64,000 nt of DNA, from positions 1-64,000 of the forward strand of contig NZ_BDCE01000013.1 of the NCBI RefSeq assembly GCF_001613345.1, written 5' to 3'. The notes under the pieces were generated by a model that had not been told where the DNA came from, searched no databases, and worked only from the letters and a program-made list of their open reading frames with translations. A program made the position numbers and the translations under genes. This DNA is from Nocardia uniformis NBRC 13702 (GTDB taxonomy: Bacteria > Actinomycetota > Actinomycetes > Mycobacteriales > Mycobacteriaceae). Below are positions 29,216 to 37,851 of the stretch, in pieces; position 1 is the first letter of the stretch; every line of letters begins with the position of its first letter.

Positions 29216-30270
29216 CCGATGACGCCCGGTGGGATGTGCTCGCGCGACTCGTTCCGGGTACGCAATTGCGTGATGGGATCGATCGCATTCTGCGCGGGCG
29301 CACCGGTGGATTGATCGTGCTCGGCTATGACGATCGCGTCGAGAACATCTGCGATGGCGGGTTCGAATTGGATATCGAATTCGCGCCGACGCGATTGCGG
29401 GAATTGTCGAAAATGGATGGGGCGGTGGTGCTTTGCACCGATGGTGCGCGAATCGTTCGGGCGAATGTGCATTTGGTACCCGATCCGGCGCTGCCGACGG
29501 TGGAGTCGGGTACCCGGCACAAGGCGGCCGAGCGCACCGCCGCCCATACCGGATATCCGGTGGTGTCGGTGAGCCGCTCCACCGGCATTATCACCGTGTA
29601 CGCCAATGGAACCCGGTACCTGGTGCAGGAGTCGCCGACCATTCTGACCGGCGCCAATCAGGCCATGGCCACCCTGCAGCGCTACCGCGCCCGCCTCGAC
29701 GAGGTGACGCGGCGACTGTCGGCGCTGGAGATCGACGATTCCGCCACCCTGCGTGACGTGCTCGTCGTGGTGCACTGTCTGGAGCTGATGCGGCGCACCG
29801 CGGGCGAGATCGACCAGGCCGTACTGGAACTCGGTGTGGACGGCCGCCAGCTCGCCCTGCAGCTGGCCGAGCTGGTCGCCGATACCGAGAACCTGCGTCG
29901 GCTGCTGATTCGCGACTACCTGGTGGCCGAGCAGGTCGGTGCACCGCAGGTCGATCGTGCGCTGGCGCGCCTGGACGCACTCGCGGAGCCCGATCTGCTC
30001 GAGTTGGCGGATCTGGCTCCGCCCCTGGGCTATCCGGCGACCATCGAGGCCCTCGATACCCCCGTGGACCCGCGTGGCTACCGGCTCCTGGCCGAGATTC
30101 CCAGGGTGCCGTTCCGCCGCGTAGAACCGCTCGTGGATGTATTCGGCACGCTCCGTGCGCTATTGGACGCCACTCAGACCGAGTTGGAGGCAGTGCACGG
30201 CATCAGCCCGGCCACGGCCCGCCGCATTCGCGAGGGACTGTCGCGCCTCGCCGCCAATGGTGGTTTCTGA
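29113..30270 (+). CDS. disA: DNA-integrity scanning diadenylate cyclase DisA
   Basis: 385 residues; makes c-di-AMP from two ATP and scans DNA for branched structures. Diadenylate cyclase domain with DGA (102-104) and, in GTRHKAAER (133-141), RHK where most relatives have RHR. A linker and C-terminal helix-hairpin-helix ([17 protein letters not shown]) follow. The first 36 residues ([12 protein letters not shown]...) extend beyond the M. tuberculosis protein but are supported by the duplicated copy upstream. Start at the ATG 29113 with GGGGAAGG upstream. Confidence 0.95.
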   Translation: MARRWVTGLLGLAGPVRAAADTVESTDNPAVSDNSDDARWDVLARLVPGTQLRDGIDRILRGRTGGLIVLGYDDRVENICDGGFELDIEFAPTRLRELSKMDGAVVLCTDGARIVRANVHLVPDPALPTVESGTRHKAAERTAAHTGYPVVSVSRSTGIITVYANGTRYLVQESPTILTGANQAMATLQRYRARLDEVTRRLSALEIDDSATLRDVLVVVHCLELMRRTAGEIDQAVLELGVDGRQLALQLAELVADTENLRRLLIRDYLVAEQVGAPQVDRALARLDALAEPDLLELADLAPPLGYPATIEALDTPVDPRGYRLLAEIPRVPFRRVEPLVDVFGTLRALLDATQTELEAVHGISPATARRIREGLSRLAANGGF

Positions 30271-30339
30271 CCGTCGCGGCAGGTGCGGCTGCTGGCCTTC
30301 GGTGTTGCCGAGGTTGAAGGCGTGTTGTCGGTGCAGCCC

Positions 30340-30417
30340 CGTCATCCCGGCATGCTTTTTGGCCGGGATCCACTACCCGGAAGTGTGGATTCCGGCCAAA
30401 CGCACGCCGGAATGCCG
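30340..30417. repeat. Dispersed palindromic repeat, copy 5
   Basis: CGTCATCCCGGCATGC...GGCCGGGATCCACT, short centre, then GTGGATTCCGGCC...GCACGCCGGAATG. A compact complete pair after disA. Confidence 0.8.
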
Positions 30418-30465
30418 AAGGCGGGCAGGCGACATCGCGACACCACCCTCAGTTGGCGCGGCTGC

Positions 30466-30514
30466 GGGGGTTGCGGCTGCTCGTCTTCGGGTGGTGGGGG
30501 TTGCGGCTGCTCGT
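30466..30514 (+). repeat. Short direct repeat, two units
   Basis: GGGGGTTGCGGCTGCTCGT at 30466-30484 and again at 30496-30514 (30-bp period), between two copies of the palindromic element. Part of the 397-base gap 30271-30667, which holds only repeats. Confidence 0.75.
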
Positions 30515-30537
30515 TATCGGCGGCGGGTGCCGCGGCT

Positions 30538-30660
30538 CGTCATCCCGGCGTGCTTTTGGCCGGGATCCACTGCCCGCATGACAGGTTCGTCCTACCAACC
30601 TCGGCGTGCTGGCCCCGAGGTGCGGTGGATTCCAGCGAACAGCATGCTGGAATGACGAGT
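30538..30660. repeat. Dispersed palindromic repeat, copy 6
   Basis: Left arm CGTCATCCCGGCGTGC...GGCCGGGATCCAC and right arm GGTGGATTCCAGC...GCATGCTGGAATGACG; the right arm carries compensating-looking changes inside its dyad. Confidence 0.8.
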
Positions 30661-30667
30661 CGTCAGA

Positions 30668-31333
30668 TCAGGCGATATTGAACGGTTCCGGGGAGCTGCG
30701 GACCGAACCCAGTTGGGCCACAACGGTGTACGCGCCCGGCGGGACCTGGACGCGTTCGCCCGCGCAGCTGGGCTGGGAGCTGGAGCCGGACCAGGTGACC
30801 GTGAAGGCCGCCTGCTGACCGGGATTCAGGATCCGCACGTCCGGGGTGCCGTCCGGATAGCAGTCGGTGCTGGCCCACATCCGGCGTTGGCCGTCCAGGG
30901 ACTGCACCGAGATCTGCTGCAGCCCCGAGCCCATATCGCGCTCACACGCGTCGCTGGAGATATTGGTGATGACAATGCCGAAGACCGGTTGCTCACCGGT
31001 TTTGTAGGTGGGCTGGCCGACGTTCACCTTCACCGCCAGGGATTGGTCCGGGCACGGTTGGCCCGCTGGCGCGGCCTCGGCGCCGGAGGCCGCCGTCGCC
31101 GAAGCCGAGGAGCTCCCGGACGCGGACTCCGATGCGCCGCTCGAGCTTCCGGCGGCCTTATTGCTGGCCGCCGTGGTCGAGGGATTGGCACCGGGGCTGT
31201 CGCTTCCGTCGCCGCGCAGCAGCGCGAAGGCGAGCCAGAGCACGAGTGCGAGGGCGACCACCACCGCTCCGATCGCGAGCAAACGGCGGCGCCAGTAGAT
31301 TTCCGGCGGCAGAGGTCCATTCGGTTCCAGCAC
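30668..31333 (-). CDS. Membrane-anchored exported protein (Rv3587c-like)
   Basis: 221 residues from a GTG at 31333. A short cytoplasmic start with WRRRLL, one membrane helix (LLAIGAVVVALALVLWLAFAL), a Ser/Ala-rich linker (about 45-90), then an exported beta-rich domain with four Cys (PCPDQ, DACERD, TDCYPDG, PSCAGE) likely forming disulfides. The place between disA and canB matches Rv3587c. Function unknown. Confidence 0.8.
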   Translation of the reverse strand: MLEPNGPLPPEIYWRRRLLAIGAVVVALALVLWLAFALLRGDGSDSPGANPSTTAASNKAAGSSSGASESASGSSSASATAASGAEAAPAGQPCPDQSLAVKVNVGQPTYKTGEQPVFGIVITNISSDACERDMGSGLQQISVQSLDGQRRMWASTDCYPDGTPDVRILNPGQQAAFTVTWSGSSSQPSCAGERVQVPPGAYTVVAQLGSVRSSPEPFNIA

Positions 31334-31485
31334 GGCAACTACGGTAAGGGCACGCTTGCGCCCATACCGCTCAGGGTCTCGGCGTGTCGGGTGGGAAACA
31401 GCGGTGGCGCCGGGTACATTTCAGCGCCCTCGGCTCCGGCGTCGTGCGCGAGCCCCTGACCAGTGCGAATCATTGCGGACCCGGA

Positions 31486-32109
31486 TCAGACGACCTCGCC
31501 GATATTGCCGATCACACGCTGCAATTTGATCTCGCCCTCTTCGAGGTTGTAGGTCACACAGGCGATGGCGCATTCGCCGGTGGCCACGCGCTGGGAGATG
31601 ATCATCGAGCGCTGCATGAGCAGGCGGGCGGTCTCCTCGACGTGCCGGGCTTCCAGTTCGTCGATCGAGTTCAGTCCCTCGCGGCGACCGAGCAGGATGG
31701 ACGGGGTGACCCGCTCGACCACGCTGCGGATGAATCCGCCCGGGACATTGCCATTGTCGAGAGCGTCGATGGTGGCGTGTACCGCGCCGCAGCTGTCGTG
31801 CCCGAGCACCACGATCAGCGGCACATTGAGTACGTGCACCCCGTATTCGATGGAGCCCAGTACCGAACTGTCGATGACATGTCCCGCGGTACGCACCACA
31901 AACATCTCGCCCAGGCCCTGATCGAAGATGATCTCGGCAGCTACCCGCGAGTCACCGCAACCGAACAGAATCGCCTGTGGTTGCTGCCCTCCGACAAGTT
32001 TGGCCCGGTCCGCTGCCCCCTGGCTTGGGTGAAGCAGCGTCCCATTGACGAAGCGTTCATTGCCCTCGCGAAGGGACTTCCATGCGCTGATCGGGTTCGA
32101 ATGCGGCAT
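31486..32109 (-). CDS. canB: Beta-carbonic anhydrase (CanB)
   Basis: 207 residues, same length as Rv3588c. Zinc ligands: Cys and Asp in FGCGDSRVA, His and Cys in VLGHDSCGAV. ISAWKSLREGNERFV opens the family. Hydrates CO2 to bicarbonate. Start at the ATG 32109; longer frames upstream run into non-conserved sequence. Confidence 0.95.
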   Translation of the reverse strand: MPHSNPISAWKSLREGNERFVNGTLLHPSQGAADRAKLVGGQQPQAILFGCGDSRVAAEIIFDQGLGEMFVVRTAGHVIDSSVLGSIEYGVHVLNVPLIVVLGHDSCGAVHATIDALDNGNVPGGFIRSVVERVTPSILLGRREGLNSIDELEARHVEETARLLMQRSMIISQRVATGECAIACVTYNLEEGEIKLQRVIGNIGEVV

Positions 32110-32723
32110 GCGTCCCATTTTCCACAGTCGAGCTGTTACCGGCGAGTCCGTGACGTTACGGCATGGCAAATATGCCCTTGCTCGGGCGCGGCGAGACCGG
32201 TGAGCACCCCCCGCTGACGCGCGGAAACCCCGGTGCGTCGCCACGGGAACCGCCGCCGCCACGCCACGCCCGAGGATGGCGAAGAACTCGATCCTCGCAC
32301 CCTGCCTCTGAGTACCAACGGCCGAGTCCGGCGCGCACCCCGGTCCGCCATCCACGGACGATTCGCCGACGGGAACGGGTGACGTGGCGGTACTCCCGGC
32401 CGCCCTCGACGACGTTCGCGCTCAGGGCGTGGACACGGTGGACCGTACTGGGCTTGCCGCGCCCGAGACGGGTGCCCGCCGACACGTGGCCCCGGCGGGC
32501 CTGGCCCGGCAGTCCACATCTGCGCGGCACTCACGGTCCGATGTGCGGAATCCGCCACCGGGACGAGCTCGGGAAGTGGCGAATGAGCTGTGTTGCGGAC
32601 TGGTCGGGCGTAGCGGATGGCTCGGCCGACCTGTGGGCGCGCGGAAAGGGGCCGGGTCCGGCTCCGACGGGCCGTGCGGCGGGGCGACGCACTGTCCGCG
32701 CGGAATTCTGTTGTCGAGCCCGC

Positions 32724-32796
32724 CCGATGGCGGTGCGGGTGGCTGCTCGACCGACTTGCGGTAGTCCGCCCGGGAAGTGGCGTGCGGACACTGGTG
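32724..32796 (+). repeat. 73-bp direct repeat, unit A
   Basis: Identical over 73 bases to 32901-32973, beginning CCGATGGCGGTGCGGGTGGC and ending CGGACACTGGTG; weaker similarity extends about 35 bases to the left. Period 177 bases. Confidence 0.9.
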
Positions 32797-32900
32797 GCGT
32801 AGTCGGTATGCGGGACGTGGGTCGTGGGTGGTGGCTACGGTCGTGGGTGGTGTCGTCGGGGCGGCGCACTGTCGGTGTGGCGTTCTGTTGTCGAGTCCAG

Positions 32901-32973
32901 CCGATGGCGGTGCGGGTGGCTGCTCGACCGACTTGCGGTAGTCCGCCCGGGAAGTGGCGTGCGGACACTGGTG
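32901..32973 (+). repeat. 73-bp direct repeat, unit B
   Basis: Second identical copy, about 115 bases before the mutY start. Recent tandem duplication is the simplest explanation. Confidence 0.9.
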
Positions 32974-33086
32974 CGGGCTGGGAATCGGCGTGCGGGGCGC
33001 GCGGGAAGTTGGTCGTGGGTGGTGACTACGATCGCGCGTGGTGTCGGGGGATTTTCCGGCTCCGACGGGCCGGGAGGAGGGGCGAG

Positions 33087-33956
33087 ATGGATACCGATGT
33101 ACTCGTGGACTGGTATCAGGAGACGGCGCGGGATCTGCCGTGGCGGCGGCCCGGGGTGACGGCGTGGCAGATTCTGATGAGCGAGATCATGCTGCAGCAG
33201 ACGCCGGTGGTGCGGGTGGAGCCGATCTGGCGGGAATGGGTGGCGCGGTGGCCGGTGCCATCCGCGATGGCCGCCGAATCGCAGGGGGAGGTGCTGCGCG
33301 CGTGGGGCAAGCTCGGCTATCCGCGGCGGGCGCTGCGGCTGCACGAGTGCGCTCAGGTGCTGGCTCGCGACCATGGTGACGAGGTGCCCACCGATGTGGA
33401 CATCCTGCTGAGTCTCCCCGGTATCGGCGCGTACACCGCCCGCGCCGTCGCCTGTTTCGCCTACGGCCAACGAGTTCCGGTGGTGGACACCAATGTCCGC
33501 CGGGTGGTGGCCCGCGCCGTGCACGGCCGCGCCGAAGCGGGCAACCCCGCCGCCCGCGACCTCGCCGAAACCGAAGCCCTGCTTCCACCCAGCATCCCCC
33601 GCGCGGCCGTCTTCTCCGCCGCCCTGATGGAACTCGGCGCGGTCATCTGCACCGCCCGCAACCCCGACTGCACCCGCTGCCCCCTCCCCACCTGCGCCTG
33701 GATCACCGCCGGTCGCCCTGCCTCCGACGTGGTCCGCCGCACCCAGAAATACGAGGGCACCGACCGCCAAGCCCGCGGCCGCCTCATGGACGTCCTCCGC
33801 GCCGCCCACGGCCCCGTCGAACGAATCCGCCTGGACCTGGCCTGGACCCGCGACCCGGGCCAACGCGACCGCGCACTGGACTCGCTGCTGGTGGACGGCC
33901 TGGTCGAGCAAACCTCCGACGGCCTGTTCGCCCTCGCAGGCGAAGGCAACGCCTGA
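33087..33956 (+). CDS. mutY: A/G-specific adenine glycosylase (MutY)
   Basis: 289 residues; removes A opposite 8-oxoG. Catalytic Glu in LMSEIMLQQTPV and Asp in PVVDTNVRRV; HhH LPGIGAYTARAVACF; four-Cys iron-sulfur cluster in ICTARNPDCTRCPLPTC (C-x6-C-x2-C-x4-C, last gap one shorter than usual). Start at the ATG 33087 with GGGAGGAGGGG upstream; the frame remains open far upstream through repeats but is not coding there. Confidence 0.95.
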   Translation: MDTDVLVDWYQETARDLPWRRPGVTAWQILMSEIMLQQTPVVRVEPIWREWVARWPVPSAMAAESQGEVLRAWGKLGYPRRALRLHECAQVLARDHGDEVPTDVDILLSLPGIGAYTARAVACFAYGQRVPVVDTNVRRVVARAVHGRAEAGNPAARDLAETEALLPPSIPRAAVFSAALMELGAVICTARNPDCTRCPLPTCAWITAGRPASDVVRRTQKYEGTDRQARGRLMDVLRAAHGPVERIRLDLAWTRDPGQRDRALDSLLVDGLVEQTSDGLFALAGEGNA

Positions 33957-33989
33957 CTCACAGCTGTTGCTGGCGATCCGCGCTCGGCC

Positions 33990-34093
33990 ACCCGTCGCTG
34001 GTTGCGGGTCGCCCGTCACGGGTCACGGGTCGCTGGATTGCTGGTCGCCCGCCCGTCGCCGGTTGCCGGTTGCCCGTCACCGGTCACCGGTCA
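33990..34093 (+). repeat. Degenerate heptamer tandem repeats
   Basis: Runs of 7-base units: GTCACGG twice (34016), TTGCCGG twice (34062), GTCACCG twice (34076). They lead into a palindromic-repeat copy. Confidence 0.65.
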
Positions 34094-34211
34094 TTCCGGC
34101 GCGCACTTGGCCGGAATCCACCACACCCTGGAAAAGCGGCACGCATCGGACCGTAGGGCGAATCTGCCGCGCGGTAGTGGATCCCGGCCAAAAGCACGCC
34201 GGGATGACGAG
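34089..34211. repeat. Dispersed palindromic repeat, copy 7
   Basis: GGTCATTCCGGCGCGC...GGCCGGAATCCACC and, 58 bases later, GTGGATCCCGGCC...GCACGCCGGGATGACG. In the gap 33957-34540, which has no supportable gene. Confidence 0.8.
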
Positions 34212-34456
34212 ACGACGTATGCCGGGGAGGTGAGGGCAAGGCATGCCAGGGTGAGGAGGGCGGCACGACCCCTGCCGGATGCCGGATGCCGGGGCGGCGT
34301 GTTCCTGTGGCGCGGTGGGGTAGCAGGGGAGCACGTGATTTGCCGGGCGGTGCACACGCACGCCCCTCCCACGCCTGGACGAGGGGGCGTCGGCGCAGGA
34401 GGGTGCGTGGTGGGCGCAATCTGCTGCCCCTCATGCGGCAGATCGCGGGTTCTGGG

Positions 34457-34491
34457 GCGCGCCAAGGGCATTGCTGCCGGGCTTGGCGCGC
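34457..34491 (-). terminator. Hairpin downstream of znuB
   Basis: GCGCGCCAAG and CTTGGCGCGC, perfect 10-bp stem with a 15-base loop, 50 bases after the znuB stop on the minus strand. Candidate operon end. Confidence 0.55.
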
Positions 34492-34540
34492 GTCTCAGCC
34501 ATTTCGCGCACCCTGGGGCGCGAGGTGGTGGGCGGTGTGG

Positions 34541-35419
34541 TTAGGCCGCCACCAGTTCTCGGCGGCGGGTTCTGGTGCGGGTACCGATAATTCGGCAGAT
34601 CACGTAGATCGCGAAGGAGATGGCGGTGACGAAGGTGGAGATGGGGACGCCGGGGGCCAGCGACAGGAGGATGCCGCCCACCGCCGCGGTTTCGGCGAAG
34701 ATGATCGACAGGATTGCCGAGTGCATCGGGTTGGCGGTGAGTTGCGCCGCCGCTGCCGCCGGGGTGATGAGCAGGGCGAGCACCAGGAGTGCGCCGACGA
34801 TCTGGACGCCGAAGGCGGCGGTAATACCCACCAGGATGGCGAAGACCACGGCCAGGGCGCGCACCGGGACTCCACGCGCGACAGCTACTTCGGGATCGGT
34901 GCTGGCGAAAAGCAGTGGGCGGTAGATGAATGCGAGTACTACCAGGACACCGACGGTGCAGGCGGCGAGGAGGCCGAGGCCGGTATCGCCGACGCTGACC
35001 ACCTGACCGGTGAGCAGGGAGAATTTCGAGCCCGCGCGTTCGGGACCCAACCAGAGGAACAGCACCGAGAGGCCGAGACCGAAGGACAGCACCACCGCGA
35101 TGACCGAATCCCGTTCGCGCGCACGCGAACCCAGCAGCCCGAACAGGACGGCCGCGACCACCGATCCGGCAATGGCTCCGAATCCGACACCGATACCGAA
35201 CAGCAGCGCCGCCGCGGCTCCGGTGAGTGACAGTTCGCTGGTGCCGTGCACCGCGAAGGACATCTGGCGGCTGACAATGAGCGGGCCGATCGCACCCGCC
35301 AGCAATCCCAGCAGCGCGGCCGCCAGCACCGCCTGCTGGACGAAGTCGTAGGACAGCAGGTTCGCGGTGGTGGAGAAGTCGAACATCTTGCTGAGGACGC
35401 CGGTCAGTTTGTCGTTCAT
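34541..35419 (-). CDS. znuB: Zinc/manganese ABC transporter permease (ZnuB-like)
   Basis: 292 residues, eight or nine membrane helices. Matches the ABC-3 permease family (LLGLLAGAIGPLIVSRQMSF at the start; GVQIVGALLVLALLITPAAAA late). Start overlaps the ATPase stop by 4 bases (ATGA). Metal import from the ZnuA-like binding protein. Confidence 0.92.
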   Translation of the reverse strand: MNDKLTGVLSKMFDFSTTANLLSYDFVQQAVLAAALLGLLAGAIGPLIVSRQMSFAVHGTSELSLTGAAAALLFGIGVGFGAIAGSVVAAVLFGLLGSRARERDSVIAVVLSFGLGLSVLFLWLGPERAGSKFSLLTGQVVSVGDTGLGLLAACTVGVLVVLAFIYRPLLFASTDPEVAVARGVPVRALAVVFAILVGITAAFGVQIVGALLVLALLITPAAAAAQLTANPMHSAILSIIFAETAAVGGILLSLAPGVPISTFVTAISFAIYVICRIIGTRTRTRRRELVAA

Positions 35420-36720
35420 CCCCGCACCTCACCGGCGGCATCGCCGTGGCAGTGCTGGGCTCCGGCCGCGCCGAGCGCATCCATGGTGTCGCCGGTACCG
35501 ACCACCACCAGGCGGCCGCGTACCCGCAGCACATCCACCTCGGTGCGGTAGAGCTCCGAGAGCACCTCCGAGGTCATCACCTCATCGGGCGGGCCGATCC
35601 GGAATTTTCCGTCGACCAGGTACAGCACCCGATCCACCAGCGGCAGAATCGGATTGATCTCGTGGGTCACGAACAGCACGGCGGTGTCGTGGGTGCGGCG
35701 CCGCTTGTCGATGAGTGTGGAAACCAGGCGCTGGTTGGCCAGATCGAGGCTGAGCAGCGGTTCGTCGCACAGCAGTACGCGCGGATCGCCGACCAGTGCC
35801 TGCGCCACCCGCAGCCGCTGCTGCTCACCACCGGAGAGCACATCCAGCGGCGCGTTCGCGAATTCCTCCGCGCCCACATCGGTAATCGCGGCCGTCACCT
35901 TGCGCCTGCGCTCCTTGCGCCCGCCCAGTCCCAGTCCCCACTGATGCCCGTCCACACCCAGTCCGACCAGATCCACGCCGCGCAATTGCGCCCCGCCATC
36001 GATCGTCTTCTGCTGTGGCACATAGCCGATATGCCGATTTCCGGCCCGGGTGGGCGCCCCCGCGATCTCGGCCGTACCCGCCGACAGCCCGAGTTGTCCC
36101 AGCAGCACCTTCAACAGCGAGGTCTTACCGGACCCGTTGGGCCCCAGTACGGCAACGAACTCGCCGGGCGCGATGTCCAGATCGAGCCCGTCCCACAGCG
36201 TGCGTTCCCCGAACGCCAATCGCGCGTTCGACAGTCGCACAGCGGGCGTGCCGTTGCCGCTCGTCACCGCGGCGGCCCCGGAGCCGGACAGTACCCGCAC
36301 GTCACCGGGTGCGCCGTCGTTCGACTCGGGTACCCGATTGTCCATGCCGTTCATGCCAGGTGTTTCGGTGCGGAGGCCGTCGTGTGATGGGGCGGTGGCG
36401 GAGCCCGTCGAAACCGCATTGTTCACAGGCGTATTCATGTCATCGCCCCGTCCATTGATTCCCGCTACCTCGTGAGCGCGGGAAGGCGGCATGGAAGTGT
36501 CCATTATCCGCTCGCCACTCGGCGGCGCTCCCGTTACCGGGCAACCGTTATCGGCGGTGGCGCAGGAGTCGGGCGCATCGGTGGTCGCGGGGGACCGGGC
36601 CGCACCGGTCGAGGGTCGCGCGGCGTCCGCACCGGGCGCGGTACGTGCGCGCGGCGACTGCGGTACCCCCTCGGTCGGCTCGGTCAGCGCGACTCCCTTG
36701 TCGTGGACGGTGATGGTCAT
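35416..36720 (-). CDS. znuC: Zinc ABC transporter ATPase (ZnuC-like) with long N-terminal extension
   Basis: 434 residues from the ATG at 36720. The ABC domain starts near residue 160: Walker A LGPNGSGKTSLL, signature LSGGEQQRLRVAQAL, Walker B VLLCDEPLLSLD and switch His in FVTHEIN. The preceding roughly 159 residues are Pro/Ala/Ser/Thr/Gly-rich and unlike other ZnuC proteins. Internal starts (for example the methionine of MNTPVNN) lack good ribosome sites too, so the extension may or may not be translated. 14 bases after znuA. Confidence 0.88.
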   Translation of the reverse strand: MTITVHDKGVALTEPTEGVPQSPRARTAPGADAARPSTGAARSPATTDAPDSCATADNGCPVTGAPPSGERIMDTSMPPSRAHEVAGINGRGDDMNTPVNNAVSTGSATAPSHDGLRTETPGMNGMDNRVPESNDGAPGDVRVLSGSGAAAVTSGNGTPAVRLSNARLAFGERTLWDGLDLDIAPGEFVAVLGPNGSGKTSLLKVLLGQLGLSAGTAEIAGAPTRAGNRHIGYVPQQKTIDGGAQLRGVDLVGLGVDGHQWGLGLGGRKERRRKVTAAITDVGAEEFANAPLDVLSGGEQQRLRVAQALVGDPRVLLCDEPLLSLDLANQRLVSTLIDKRRRTHDTAVLFVTHEINPILPLVDRVLYLVDGKFRIGPPDEVMTSEVLSELYRTEVDVLRVRGRLVVVGTGDTMDALGAAGAQHCHGDAAGEVRG

Positions 36721-36734
36721 GCGGTGACTGCGGC

Positions 36735-37679
36735 CTAGCTCAGGGCCTGGGCCAGGGCCTGAGCGTTCTGGGTCTGCCACTGAATGTAATCGAGGCCCTC
36801 GGGCAGGGTTTCGGTCACCTCGACCACCGGAATTCCGGCGGCCTCGGCGATCGCCTTGAGGTCCTTGGTGGTCTTGTCCTCGGTCTGGCTGTTGTAGATG
36901 AGGGCGCGGACCTGCTTATTGGTGAGCAGGTCGCGCACGGTCGCGACGGAGGCCGGGGACGGGTCGGTGCCCTGTTCGACGGCTTCCTGGAACTCGTGCG
37001 GGGTGCGGTCGTCGGCCTTGGCCTCGAGCAGCAGGTAGTAGGCCAGTGGCTCGGTCTGCAGTACGGGGGTGTTCGGGTGCTCGGCGGCGATCTTCTCGAT
37101 AATGGCGTCGATTCCGGCGAGCTTGTCATTGAAGGCGGCGGCGCGGTCGGCGTAGGCCTGCTTGTTGTCCGGATCGATATCGCCCAGCACCTCGGCGATG
37201 TGTTCGGCGACCTCACCGACAATGTGTACGTCGTACCAGACGTGCTCATTGGTCTCGTGGTCGTGCGTGTGCGCGCCCTCGGCGGTGGTGGGGGCGGCAG
37301 GGGTCGTCGGAGCCTCGTGCGCGTCCTCTCCGGCGATCTCGAAGGCATTGATGGCCTTCTTGTCCTTGCCCGCGATGGCCTTGTCGATGAACTCGTCGTA
37401 GCCGCCGCCGTTGTAGACGATCAGGTCGGCGTCACTGATCTTGGCGGCCTCGACGGGGGTCACCTCGTAGGAGTGCGGGTCGGCGCTGGGATCGGAGATC
37501 AGCGACTCGACCTCGGCGTCGGATCCGGCGACGGTCTTGGCGATATCGCCCCAGACATTCGTCGACGCGACGATGGTGAGCTGGTCCGAGTCGTTCTTCG
37601 CGGTTCCGCAGGCGGTCAGAGCGGCAATGGTGGCAACACCCACGGCAATGCCTGCGAGTCGAGCAAATTTACTGGTCAC
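36735..37679 (-). CDS. znuA: Zinc-binding lipoprotein of ABC transporter (ZnuA-like)
   Basis: 314 residues from the GTG at 37679 (GGAG 9 bases upstream). Lipobox AALTACG near residue 24. Cluster A-I fold with metal ligands His in DPHSYEVTP and ENEHVWYD-like NEHVWYDV, plus the zinc-typical His-rich loop EGAHTHDHETNEH. Delivers Zn to the permease. The upstream palindrome suggests Zur control. Confidence 0.93.
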   Translation of the reverse strand: MTSKFARLAGIAVGVATIAALTACGTAKNDSDQLTIVASTNVWGDIAKTVAGSDAEVESLISDPSADPHSYEVTPVEAAKISDADLIVYNGGGYDEFIDKAIAGKDKKAINAFEIAGEDAHEAPTTPAAPTTAEGAHTHDHETNEHVWYDVHIVGEVAEHIAEVLGDIDPDNKQAYADRAAAFNDKLAGIDAIIEKIAAEHPNTPVLQTEPLAYYLLLEAKADDRTPHEFQEAVEQGTDPSPASVATVRDLLTNKQVRALIYNSQTEDKTTKDLKAIAEAAGIPVVEVTETLPEGLDYIQWQTQNAQALAQALS

Positions 37680-37709
37680 GCTGGGGTACTCCACATGCAC
37701 TAGCTCAAA

Positions 37710-37724
37710 CGGAAACGATTTCCA
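37710..37724. promoter_or_regulatory. Zur-like operator upstream of znuA
   Basis: CGGAAACGATTTCCA (minus strand TGGAAATCGTTTCCG) with perfect GGAAA/TTTCC arms, close to the actinobacterial Zur pattern TGAAAATCATTTTCA. About 30 bases before the znuA start, so repression by zinc-loaded Zur is likely. Confidence 0.65.
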
Positions 37725-37796
37725 TTTAAATGTAGCTCACACGCCCGGAGACGCCAGCATCGCAAACGACATCTGTGTTCAGTAACACGAGAGAAC

Positions 37797-37833
37797 GAGA
37801 GCGAGCCCGCGTGGCACACGCGGGCTCGCTCTC
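37797..37833. terminator. Perfect 17-bp hairpin after the OtsB-GH15 gene
   Basis: GAGAGCGAGCCCGCGTG and CACGCGGGCTCGCTCTC around GCA. About 20 bases beyond the stop of the minus-strand gene; separates it from znuA. Confidence 0.8.
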
Positions 37834-37851
37834 CGGAATATCGGATGCCTA

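Larger units (their letters stand above)
32110..33086. other. 977-bp non-coding region between canB and mutY
   Basis: No convincing gene: long frames here are Arg/Gly/Pro-rich GC artefacts. The right half is built from duplicated blocks, including a 73-bp perfect direct repeat and a repeated CCGGCTCCGACGGGCCG just before mutY. Confidence 0.65.

Noticed and set aside
32724..32973. CRISPR-like repeat-spacer structure near mutY
   Set aside because: Only two long units with a 104-base spacer and no cas genes; a tandem duplication explains it.
32163..33086. MutY start extended upstream to give about 597 residues
   Set aside because: The added 308 residues are Arg/Gly/Pro-rich and run through direct repeats; the ATG at 33087 has a strong ribosome site and matches family length.
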